From NCBI GenBank assembly GCA_024636105.1, contig JAGXHO010000227.1, positions 1 through 5,973 of the forward strand: 5,973 nucleotides of DNA, written 5' to 3'. This stretch comes from Trueperaceae bacterium. GTDB taxonomy: Bacteria > Deinococcota > Deinococci > Deinococcales > Trueperaceae. The stretch's first letter is position 1; the number at the start of each line of letters is the position of its first letter. The position numbers and the translations under genes are program-made. Under the pieces are notes generated by a model. That model was not told the origin of the DNA and ran no database searches. It was given only the letters and a program-made list of their open reading frames with translations. Below are positions 1 through 5,973 of the stretch, in pieces.

Positions 1-1
1 G

Positions 2-961
2 ACGACGAGCGCTTTCCAGAACGCGCTACGCGCGCGGCGGGCGCTCGAGCTCGCGCATGCCGAGACCGACCTCGCCGGCCTCGAACTGCGCGCGGCCGAG
101 CTGCGCGCCGCCGCGGGCGCAGCCACCGCTGCCGAGGTAGCGCGCTTCGCGACCACCGCCGCCCGCGCCCGCAACGCCGTCGCCTCCGCGGCGTTCGAGG
201 TGGAGGCCGCCGACCGCTCGCTCGCGCTCGCGCTCGGTGGCCCGCCGGGCGAGCCGATCGGTGCACTCCCCGATCCCGCTGCGCTCGTCGGCGCGGTGCC
301 GCAGGCCTCGTGGGCCAGCCGAAGCGACGTGCTGGCGGCGCGATTGCAGGTCGCCGAGACCGACCGCACCGCCGACGCGACCCTCCGCGACCAGCTTCCC
401 AGCGTCGGCTTCAGCGTCGCGAGCACCAGCGGCGACGCCGACCGCAGCCTGCAGTGGGGCGCCTCGTTCGACACCCGTACGCTGCAGCCGAGCGCGTCCC
501 TCAGCTACGACCCGGACTCGGGCGTGCCCGGCGTCGGCGCCGACGGCACGAGCCGTTCGCTGGCGGTGGGGGTCGCCCTCCGGGTGCCGCTCGACCCGAC
601 GGTCGGCAGCGCCTTGGCGGCGGCGCGCATCGGGCGCGAGCGGGCTCGCGCTCAGCTCGAACTCGCCGAGGCGCGCGCCGAACTCGACGTCGACCGGCGC
701 ACCTTCGAGGTCGAGTCGGCGGTCGCTGACGCCGAGCTCGCCCGAGCCGCGGCCGCTCAAGCCCGCGCCGACCTCGCCGTGAGTGAGGCACGCTTCGCGA
801 GCGGCTCGATCTCCGAGCTCGCGATCGCCCGCGCCCACCTCGACGCCGACCGCGCCGAGCTCGACGCCGACCGCGCCGACGACGGTGCCCGCCTCGCCGC
901 GCTGCGCCTGCTCGACGCGCTCGCGATCGACCCCGGCCCACTTCCGGGACCCCAGGAGTGA
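2..961 (+). CDS. TolC-family outer-membrane efflux channel protein, 5'-truncated by window edge
   Basis: The frame is open from the first complete codon at position 2 to TGA at 959-961, giving 319 visible residues. A GTG at 200 is internal, because the TolC-like sequence runs on upstream of it, so the true start and signal peptide lie outside the window. The visible part begins in the long helix of the first repeat (AFQNALRARR, residues 4-13), then a first periplasmic tip (AAAGAATAAEV, 36-46), a returning helix and a linker. The second repeat has a beta-rich insertion (about 134-197, starting LPSVGFSVAST and ending SLAVGVALRVPL), a long helix, a second tip (RFASGSISELAIARA, 264-278) and a final helix. 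The beta segment holds perhaps four strands. By family knowledge this would be a trimeric outer-membrane barrel with a periplasmic helical tunnel, acting as exit duct for the downstream ABC exporter. The substrate is unknown. Family assignment is firm; partnership is inferred from the operon. Confidence 0.85.
   Translation, partial: TTSAFQNALRARRALELAHAETDLAGLELRAAELRAAAGAATAAEVARFATTAARARNAVASAAFEVEAADRSLALALGGPPGEPIGALPDPAALVGAVPQASWASRSDVLAARLQVAETDRTADATLRDQLPSVGFSVASTSGDADRSLQWGASFDTRTLQPSASLSYDPDSGVPGVGADGTSRSLAVGVALRVPLDPTVGSALAAARIGRERARAQLELAEARAELDVDRRTFEVESAVADAELARAAAAQARADLAVSEARFASGSISELAIARAHLDADRAELDADRADDGARLAALRLLDALAIDPGPLPGPQE
839..880 (+). repeat. Tandem 21-bp direct repeat encoding a duplicated heptad
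   Basis: Two adjacent 21-bp copies (839-859 and 860-880) are identical except for the last base (g versus c). They encode LDADRAE followed by LDADRAD (visible residues 280-293) in the last long helix of the first TolC-like protein. The period of 21 bp equals one coiled-coil heptad, so the repeat keeps both frame and helical register. It may be a recent slippage duplication or chance similarity favoured by the restricted GC-rich codon set. Confidence 0.8.
954..958 (+). promoter_or_regulatory. Shine-Dalgarno sequence for the second TolC-like gene
   Basis: AGGAG lies 4 nt before the ATG at 963, inside the last codons of the preceding gene. It decides the start of the second gene: an upstream in-frame GTG/ATG-type start would overlap the first gene by about 180 bp, whereas the ATG at 963 follows this site and opens a clear signal peptide. 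It is the only good Shine-Dalgarno match at the four junctions of the operon; the others show only weak G-rich stretches or none. Confidence 0.7.
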
Positions 962-962
962 C

Positions 963-1988
963 ATGCGACGACACCCGCTCGCCCTCGTTCTGACCCTGGC
1001 CTTGGCCGCGTCCCTCGGCCTCGCCCATGCCCAGGCACCGCTCGACCTCGAACGCGCGGCCACGCTCGCGGTCGACGTCGCCGCCGGCGTCCAGACCGCC
1101 CTGCTCGACCTGGATACCGCCGAGCGCGACCTCGCCCGCGCCGTCGCCGACCCGACGACGCTGCGGGTCGCCCGGCTGCAAGCGGACCACGCGGTCGCGC
1201 GAGCGGCCACCGCCCTGCGCAACGCCGAAGCGAGCGCGCGCGACGGCGCGGTGAGCGCGTACACCGCGGCTCTGGAAGCCGACGACCAGCTCGCGCTGGC
1301 CGAGGCCGCGCTGGCGATCGCCGCGACGGCCCGTGAGGCACTCGCGATCCAGTTCGAGGCGGGGGCCGCCACCCGACTCGACGTCGACCGCGCCGAGGAC
1401 GACCGGCGCGCGGCCGAGCGCGACGTCGTAGACGCAGTCGCCGCCCGGGCGCTGGCCTACGACCGGCTCGCCAGCCTGATCGGCGCAGAGGACGCGGACC
1501 TCGCGCTCGAGCGCGCCCCCGAACCGCCGCCGCTGCTCGACCTCGAGGCGTACCTCGGCGACCTGCCGGCGAACGCGCAGCTGCAGGCGGCGGACCAGCA
1601 AGTGGCGCTGGCCGCGGCGCAGCTCGCAGCGGTCGACAATCCGCTCTCCAGCGCCCCCGCCGACGTCGCCGCAGCGCGCGACCGGGTCGAGGCGGCGCGG
1701 CTGCAGCGCGACGAGCAGGAGCGCAGCCTCACCTTGCTCGTGCGCCAAGCGCACAACGCCGCCCGGTCCGCCGAAGCGCGCGTGCGCGCCGCCGAGGCGG
1801 CGGCCGCCAGCGCCCTCGAGGAGTACGGGGTGCAGCAGGTGCGCTTCGAGGCCGGGAGCGTCTCGGCGCTCGCGCTCGCGCGCACCGAGCGTCAGGCGGC
1901 GGCCCAAGAGCAGGCGCTCACCGCGGCGCGGCATGCGTTCAACGCGGCGCTCCGGCAACTGCAGCTCACGTCGTTGGGCGCCCGATGA
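963..1988 (+). CDS. Short TolC-like periplasmic protein, apparently without beta-barrel strands
   Basis: This 341-residue protein has a Sec signal peptide (MRRHPLALVL then a hydrophobic run to AHAQ, probable cleavage near residue 23 or 24) and no lipobox. The rest reads as almost pure amphipathic helix. It is an internal duplication: residues 27-174 and 192-339 both begin LDLE, end near S-L-x-G and are about 148 residues each. Each half has a TolC-type tip, FEAGAATRLDV (131-141) and RFEAGSVSALAL (294-305). Where TolC proteins carry outer-membrane strands, this one has only short turns (VADPTTLRV, 61-69, and VDNPLSSAPADV, 224-235). E. coli TolC is well over 400 residues, so the size deficit fits loss of the barrel. 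It is 1 nt downstream of the barrel-bearing TolC-like gene and overlaps the adaptor gene by 4 nt. Family membership is likely; a periplasmic tunnel or tunnel-extension role is inferred. Confidence 0.82.
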   Translation: MRRHPLALVLTLALAASLGLAHAQAPLDLERAATLAVDVAAGVQTALLDLDTAERDLARAVADPTTLRVARLQADHAVARAATALRNAEASARDGAVSAYTAALEADDQLALAEAALAIAATAREALAIQFEAGAATRLDVDRAEDDRRAAERDVVDAVAARALAYDRLASLIGAEDADLALERAPEPPPLLDLEAYLGDLPANAQLQAADQQVALAAAQLAAVDNPLSSAPADVAAARDRVEAARLQRDEQERSLTLLVRQAHNAARSAEARVRAAEAAAASALEEYGVQQVRFEAGSVSALALARTERQAAAQEQALTAARHAFNAALRQLQLTSLGAR

Positions 1989-3304
1989 GCACCCCCGTCC
2001 GCCGGCGCGGGCGGCGCGCCCTGTGGATCGTGCTGGCGGTCGCGCTCGTCGCGGTCGGGGCGACGTTCGCCTGGCGCGCCGGCCAAGGCCCGGCGGCCAC
2101 CACGACCTTGGCGGAGCCGATTGATCGGGGCACCTTCCTGCGTGAGGTCACCGGCACGGGCGTGGTCGAGGCCGTGCAGGAGCGCTCCTTGGCCTTCGCC
2201 GCCGGCGGCACGGTCGCGACCGTCGCCGCCGCCGAGGGCGACCTCGTCGTCCCCGGCCAGGAGCTCGCGCGGCTCGACACCGCCTCGGTCGAGCGCGAGG
2301 CGGCCACCCTGCGGACCTCGCTCGCCTCGGCGCGCGCCGACCGCGACCGCTTGACCGCGCAGCAGGGCGTCGACCGGCTCGACGCGCAGGCGGCCGTCGC
2401 GAACGCCGAGGACCAGCGGGTGCGCGCCGCGCGCACCGTCGAGGACGCCGAGCGCGACTTGGGCGTGGTGGAGCGGCTCTTCGCCGCCGGTGCCGCCGCA
2501 CGCGACGAGGTCCGCACCGCCGAGGCGGCGCTCGACGGCGCCCGCCGCAGCCTCACCCAAGCCGACCTGGCGCTGCAGACGGCGCAGACCCGGCTCGGCA
2601 ACCTCGACCAGCTCGCGGCCGCCCAGCGCGCGAGCGCCGCCGCCCAGGTCACGCAGATCGAGAACAACCTCGCGAACGTCGAGTCCCGGCTGTCGGACAC
2701 GACGATCGTCGCTCCGTTCGCGGGGGTCGTCACCCGCGTCGGCATCCAGAGCGGCGATCTGGTCGGAACCCAGGCGGTCGTGACGCTGGCCGACACCTCG
2801 CTGCTGCGCGTGCGCGCGCGCTTCGACGAGAACCGCGCTTCGGAGCTGGTCGTGGGCCAAACCGCCGTCGTCGTGCCCGACGCCGACACCAGCCAGCGGC
2901 TCGCGGCCACGGTCGAGCGCATCAGCCCGGTGACCTTGCGCGACGGCGGCACGGCGCAGGTCACCGCCGACCTGGCGTTCGATCCGTCCGAGCCGCTCGA
3001 CGCCGCCTTCGCCCGCCCCGGTTCGACCGTGACCGTGCGCGCGCAGGTGCGCCGGATCGAAGCGGCGCTGCTCGTCCCGCTCGAGGCGATCACCGAGCAG
3101 GACGGAACCTCGTTCGTCTACCGCGTCGAGCGTGGCGACGCCGGTACCGGCGTCGCGAGGCGCGTGGACCTCGTCGTGCTCGAGCGGAACCCGACCGTCG
3201 CCGCCGTCGAGGCCGACCTGGCGCCCGGCGACCTGATCGCGCTCGTCAACCTCGACGCCCTCACCGACGGCGCCGCGGTCGCGTTCCCGAACGTGGCACC
3301 CTGA
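1985..3304 (+). CDS. MacA/HlyD-type periplasmic adaptor (membrane fusion protein)
   Basis: This 439-residue adaptor starts at an ATG overlapping the previous stop (ATGA), and no good Shine-Dalgarno is visible, so coupled translation is likely. An Arg-rich N-terminus precedes one membrane anchor (about 12-30). Next come the first half of a lipoyl-like domain (about 67-100, AGGTVATVAAAEGDLVVPG), a long coiled-coil hairpin (about 103-237), the second lipoyl half (TTIVAPFAGVVTRVGIQSGD, 239-258), a beta-barrel domain (about 272-350) and a membrane-proximal domain to the C-terminus (LVPLEAITEQDG, 363-374). Family members form a hexameric ring linking the inner-membrane transporter to TolC. The hairpin tip (DLGVVERLFAAGAAARDEV, 158-176) aligns with the usual R-x3-L-x6-S docking motif, but R is V161 and S is A172; only L165 is kept. 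Family and domain layout are clear; the exported substrate is not. Confidence 0.93.
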   Translation: MSTPVRRRGRRALWIVLAVALVAVGATFAWRAGQGPAATTTLAEPIDRGTFLREVTGTGVVEAVQERSLAFAAGGTVATVAAAEGDLVVPGQELARLDTASVEREAATLRTSLASARADRDRLTAQQGVDRLDAQAAVANAEDQRVRAARTVEDAERDLGVVERLFAAGAAARDEVRTAEAALDGARRSLTQADLALQTAQTRLGNLDQLAAAQRASAAAQVTQIENNLANVESRLSDTTIVAPFAGVVTRVGIQSGDLVGTQAVVTLADTSLLRVRARFDENRASELVVGQTAVVVPDADTSQRLAATVERISPVTLRDGGTAQVTADLAFDPSEPLDAAFARPGSTVTVRAQVRRIEAALLVPLEAITEQDGTSFVYRVERGDAGTGVARRVDLVVLERNPTVAAVEADLAPGDLIALVNLDALTDGAAVAFPNVAP

Positions 3305-3305
3305 C

Positions 3306-4058
3306 ATGCACGGCGGCGCCGCCCCGGTCATCGTCGCGCGCGACCTCGTCAAGACCTACACGCTCGGCGGTGGCCTGCAGGTGCACGCGCTGCGCGGCCT
3401 CGACCTCGACGTGCGGCGCGGCGAATACGCTGCGATCATGGGGCCGTCGGGCTCGGGCAAGAGCACCCTCCTGCAGATCCTCGGCTGCCTCGACGTCCCG
3501 ACCTCGGGCTCCTACCGGCTCGCCGAGGAGGAGGTCGCCACCCTCGACGAGGACGCGCTGTCGGTGATCCGCAACCGCCGGATCGGCTTCATCTTCCAGG
3601 CGTACAACCTGCTCGGGCGCGCGACCGCGCTCGACAACGTCGCGCTGCCGCTGCTGTACCGCGGCGTGCCGTTGCGCGAGCGGCGGGCCATGGCGCTCGG
3701 GGCGCTCGAGCGCGTCGGCCTGGCCGACCGCACGCACCATCGCCCCAACGAGCTCTCGGGTGGGCAGAAGCAGCGCGTGGCGATCGCCCGCGCGCTCGCC
3801 ACCGACCCCGACATCCTGCTCGCCGACGAACCGACGGGCAACCTCGATTCGCGCACCGGCGACGAGATCCTCGGCCTCTTCGACGACCTCCACGCCGAGG
3901 GGCGCACGATCCTGATGGTCACCCACGAACAAGACGTCGCCGAGCACTGCGAGCGAATCATCCGCATCCGCGACGGGGTGGTCGAGGCCTCCGAGGTCGT
4001 CGCGGCTCGGCGGCGCCCGGCACGGGCACCGGTCGCCGCCGAGCCGTTGGGGGTCTGA
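3306..4058 (+). CDS. MacB/LolD-type ABC transporter ATP-binding protein
   Basis: This 250-residue nucleotide-binding subunit has all expected motifs: Walker [10 protein letters not shown] (46-54), Q-loop Gln98 in [10 protein letters not shown], signature LSGGQ (150-154) followed by [10 protein letters not shown], Walker B ILLADE (170-175, catalytic Glu175), D-loop NLDS (179-182) and switch His207 in VTHEQD. The Q-loop context and [11 protein letters not shown] are typical of the MacB/LolD/FtsE-like group that pairs with FtsX/MacB permeases. It should act as a cytoplasmic dimer powering mechanotransmission through the permease encoded next. A short Ala/Pro/Arg-rich tail (about 230-250) follows the fold and has no evident function. 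The ATG is 1 nt after the adaptor stop and no Shine-Dalgarno is seen, implying reinitiation. All catalytic residues are intact. LolD is an alternative name by similarity, but the adaptor and TolC neighbours favour a MacAB-like exporter. Confidence 0.95.
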   Translation: MHGGAAPVIVARDLVKTYTLGGGLQVHALRGLDLDVRRGEYAAIMGPSGSGKSTLLQILGCLDVPTSGSYRLAEEEVATLDEDALSVIRNRRIGFIFQAYNLLGRATALDNVALPLLYRGVPLRERRAMALGALERVGLADRTHHRPNELSGGQKQRVAIARALATDPDILLADEPTGNLDSRTGDEILGLFDDLHAEGRTILMVTHEQDVAEHCERIIRIRDGVVEASEVVAARRRPARAPVAAEPLGV

Positions 4059-4059
4059 C

Positions 4060-5259
4060 GTGCTGCTCGAGAACCTCAAGACCGCCCTCGAGGCGCTGTT
4101 CGGCAACCGGCTGCGCTCCCTCCTCACGCTCTCGGGGGTGGTCATCGGGGTGTTCGCGGTCACGACTACGATCAGCCTCGGCCAGATCGCCACCGCCGGC
4201 ATCACCGGCGAGCTGCAGGCGTTCGGCGCGCAGTCGCTGTTCGTGTCGCGGGTGTTCGACGACCCCACGTCCGAGCGCTTCACCGACGACGACATCGAGG
4301 CGCTCAGCCGCCTGCCCATCGACATCCTGCGGTCGCGGTCGACCAACGTCTGGGCGGTCGCGGGCGATGTCCGCGAGCGCATCGCCGTCAACGGCACCAC
4401 CGCGAACGCCCCGCAGGTCGACCGCTCGATCGAGCTGCGCCGCGGCCGCTTCTTCAGCGAGGCGGACGCCGCGCGCGGCGCGCCGGTGGTCGTGCTGTCG
4501 GCCGACGCGGCCGAGGCGCTCTTCGAGGGGGTGGCCGACCCGGTCGGCCGCGAAGTCGTGCTCGAGACGCCCGGCGGCAACCGCAGCTTCTACACCGTCA
4601 TCGGGGTCAAGGAGCGCATCTCGGGAGCGCTGGGGGCCTTCGCCAACGACGTCTCCGGCGACGTGCCGCTCGATAGCCTCTACCGCGACTTCCCCGGCCT
4701 GACGCGCGGGGTGTACGACTTCCTTCCCATCACGATCGCGCTCGATCGCGACGCTGCGGCCATCGAGCAGCAGGTGCGCGCCATCCTCGACCGGCGGCGC
4801 CCGCCCGAGAGCTACCAGCTGCAGTCGATCGAGGGGGCGCTCGGGCTCTTCAACACCATCACGGTGATCCTGCAAGCGCTCCTCGGCGGCATCGGCGGCA
4901 TCAGCCTGCTGGTCGGCGGCATCGGGATCCTGAACATCATGCTCGTCAGCGTCACCGAGCGGACCCGCGAGATCGGCTTGCGCAAGGCGCTGGGCGCGAA
5001 GCCGCGCACCATCTTGCAGCAGTTCCTGATCGAGGCGGTGGTGCTCACGGTCATCGGTGGGACGATCGGCGTGCTGCTCTCGATCCTGGTGTTGTGGGGC
5101 GTCGTCGCCGCGGTCCCGTTCCTAGACGTGTTCGTCCTCAACCCATGGGTGATCGCGATGGCGCTCGGCGTGTCGGTCGCGACCGGCGTGATCTTCGGGG
5201 TGTGGCCCGCGCGGCGGGCGGCGGCGCTCAGCCCGATCGAGGCACTCCGGTACGAGTGA
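4060..5259 (+). CDS. MacB-type ABC transporter permease with periplasmic core domain
   Basis: This 399-residue permease starts at GTG, 1 nt after the ATPase stop; the N-terminus [20 protein letters not shown] is the usual MacB-family opening and supports that start. It has four membrane segments in the 1+3 FtsX/MacB topology: about 19-41, 267-298, 322-352 and 362-383. The large loop (about 42-262) is a MacB periplasmic core domain, with GRFF (129-132), [17 protein letters not shown] and YTVIGV recognisable. After the Gly-rich second segment comes the conserved cytoplasmic helix [14 protein letters not shown] (300-313), which couples to the ATPase, and the protein ends [18 protein letters not shown]. 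By family knowledge a dimer drives substrate from the periplasm or outer leaflet into the adaptor-TolC duct rather than pumping from the cytoplasm. Substrates of the family include macrolides, peptides and lipid-linked molecules, and nothing here singles one out. Confidence 0.95.
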   Translation: MLLENLKTALEALFGNRLRSLLTLSGVVIGVFAVTTTISLGQIATAGITGELQAFGAQSLFVSRVFDDPTSERFTDDDIEALSRLPIDILRSRSTNVWAVAGDVRERIAVNGTTANAPQVDRSIELRRGRFFSEADAARGAPVVVLSADAAEALFEGVADPVGREVVLETPGGNRSFYTVIGVKERISGALGAFANDVSGDVPLDSLYRDFPGLTRGVYDFLPITIALDRDAAAIEQQVRAILDRRRPPESYQLQSIEGALGLFNTITVILQALLGGIGGISLLVGGIGILNIMLVSVTERTREIGLRKALGAKPRTILQQFLIEAVVLTVIGGTIGVLLSILVLWGVVAAVPFLDVFVLNPWVIAMALGVSVATGVIFGVWPARRAAALSPIEALRYE

Positions 5260-5282
5260 CCGAAGCCGCCGAACCGTCGCGG
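5260..5282 (+). other. 23-bp convergent intergenic gap
   Basis: This is the only non-coding stretch longer than one base in the window. It separates the permease stop from the stop codon of the convergent oxidoreductase gene. It contains no hairpin followed by a T-run on either strand, so no intrinsic terminator can be supported here. Any transcript end must rely on another mechanism or lie within the opposing coding region. Confidence 0.75.
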
Positions 5283-5973
5283 TCAGCCCGCCGGGCCCGT
5301 CGCGCGGCGCGCGACCTCGGCGAGGCGCGGGACGCCGAGCCGCAGCGCACCCGCGTCGAGGGCCGCGAGCGTGGCAGACGGCACCGGCACGCCTTCCAAC
5401 GCTAGGAGCGCCTCGGAGCGCACCTCGAGCTCGCCGGGAACCCGCACGCCGTCCGCACCAGGCGGCGACGCGTCGGCCTGCAGCTCGTCGATCAAGCGCT
5501 CGACGTCGCGTTCGAAGTCCCCCACCGGGCGGGCCGCGGAGACGTCGATCGCCAATGCGAGGTGGCCCACGCCCGCCCGCTCGTCGGCGCGGTACGGACC
5601 CACGACGGCAGCACCGAACGAGCTCCCGGAGAGCACGCCCGAGAGCACGTCCATCAGGACGGCGATGGCGTACCCCTTGTGGCCCGCCATCGGCAGCAGC
5701 GTGCCGGCGATGCCGGCGAGCGGATCGGTCGTGGGCGCGCCGTCGACGTCGAGCGCCCAGCCGAGCGGCACGGGTTCGCCGCGCGCGGCCGCGGCGTAGA
5801 GCTTCCCGCGCGCGACCGCCGTGTTCGCGACGTCGAGCAGGAGCGGTGGGTGCCGTCCCGCCGGCGCGGCGATCGACCAGGGGTTCGTGCCCACGAGCTT
5901 CGACCGACCGCCCCAAGGCGCCATCGCCGGGCTGGCGTTGGTGCTCAGGAAGCCGATGCATCCGGCACGCACC
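5283..5973 (-). CDS. Ldh_2-family malate/L-lactate/ureidoglycolate-type dehydrogenase, N-terminus outside window
   Basis: On the minus strand the frame runs from the right edge to TGA (complement of 5283-5285), giving 229 visible residues of a family usually about 330-360 long. Conserved blocks in order are TNASPAMAPWGG (11-22), GTNPWSIAAP (28-37), LDVANTAVARGK (46-57), GWALDVDGAPTTDP (71-84), GHKGYAIAVLMDVLSGVLSG (97-116), GHLALAID (136-143) and VRVPGE (177-182). These identify the NAD(P)-dependent Ldh_2 oxidoreductases (malate, L-lactate, ureidoglycolate, 2,3-diketogulonate and piperideine-2-carboxylate reductases). A GTG near the edge is in frame but internal, since the fold needs about 100 more N-terminal residues. 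The catalytic histidine region is expected there, so substrate and catalytic integrity cannot be judged. It converges on the exporter operon and looks like an independent metabolic enzyme. Confidence 0.9.
   Translation of the reverse strand, partial: VRAGCIGFLSTNASPAMAPWGGRSKLVGTNPWSIAAPAGRHPPLLLDVANTAVARGKLYAAAARGEPVPLGWALDVDGAPTTDPLAGIAGTLLPMAGHKGYAIAVLMDVLSGVLSGSSFGAAVVGPYRADERAGVGHLALAIDVSAARPVGDFERDVERLIDELQADASPPGADGVRVPGELEVRSEALLALEGVPVPSATLAALDAGALRLGVPRLAEVARRATGPAG

Noticed and set aside
200..961. GTG at 200 as the start of the first TolC-like gene
   Set aside because: The same frame is open to the window edge, and the upstream residues contain the expected first tunnel helix and tip. 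A start at 200 would remove the signal peptide and half the fold.
783..962. Upstream-extended start for the second TolC-like gene
   Set aside because: It would overlap the first gene by about 180 bp and add an Arg/Ser/Pro-rich leader. The ATG at 963 has an AGGAG site 4 nt upstream and starts a proper signal peptide.
501..1958. Long minus-strand open frame of about 485 codons antisense to the TolC-like genes
   Set aside because: The translation is Arg/Gly/Ala-rich low-complexity sequence with no family motifs, as expected for an antisense frame of GC-rich coding DNA. The plus-strand frames carry clear TolC features and fit the operon.
1892..3352. Long minus-strand open frame of about 486 codons antisense to the adaptor gene
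   Set aside because: It has no recognisable domain and covers a plus-strand gene with complete MacA/HlyD architecture. Its openness is explained by the rarity of stop codons at high GC.
4885..4923. Three copies of ggcggcatc in the permease gene, considered as a DNA repeat
   Set aside because: They encode the Gly-rich [15 protein letters not shown] segment, which closely matches the normal second membrane segment of MacB-type permeases, so protein conservation explains them.
5299..5315. Perfect 7-bp inverted repeat (gtcgcgc / gcgcgac, 3-nt loop) just past the operon end, considered as a terminator
   Set aside because: It lies within the oxidoreductase coding region and has no T-run on either strand. 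At this GC content a 7-bp inverted repeat is expected by chance about once per window of this size.

Overview
The window is about 6 kb of very GC-rich DNA (the opening row counts to about 73% G+C) and is almost entirely coding. The organism is a diderm, because it encodes TolC-family outer-membrane channel proteins and a MacA-type periplasmic adaptor. GC content and Ala/Leu/Asp/Arg-rich proteins fit several phyla. A Deinococcota/Trueperaceae-like source is one guess, but the sequence alone does not settle the taxonomy.

Positions 2-5259 (+ strand) hold one tightly packed operon for a MacAB-TolC-like tripartite ABC exporter. In order it encodes a TolC-family outer-membrane channel (5' end cut off by the window edge), a second and shorter TolC-like periplasmic protein, a MacA/HlyD-type membrane fusion protein, a MacB/LolD-type ABC ATPase, and a MacB-type permease with a periplasmic core domain. 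Junctions are 1 nt, a 4-nt overlap, 1 nt and 1 nt, so the five cistrons are very probably co-transcribed and translationally coupled. The promoter lies upstream of the window. ATPase and permease are separate polypeptides, unlike fused MacB of Escherichia coli.

Positions 5283-5973 (- strand) carry the C-terminal two-thirds of a malate/L-lactate/ureidoglycolate-type (Ldh_2 family) NAD(P)-dependent oxidoreductase. It converges tail to tail on the exporter operon across only 23 bp and appears functionally unrelated.

The most interesting point is the second TolC-like gene (963-1988). It keeps the duplicated TolC alpha-hairpin architecture and both periplasmic tip motifs, but it seems to lack both pairs of beta-barrel strands, each replaced by a short turn. 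Its upstream neighbour has an obvious, even enlarged, beta-rich segment. This suggests a paired outer-membrane component made of a barrel-bearing protein and a barrel-less all-helical partner. The adaptor also has substitutions at two of the three conserved tip residues that normally contact TolC.
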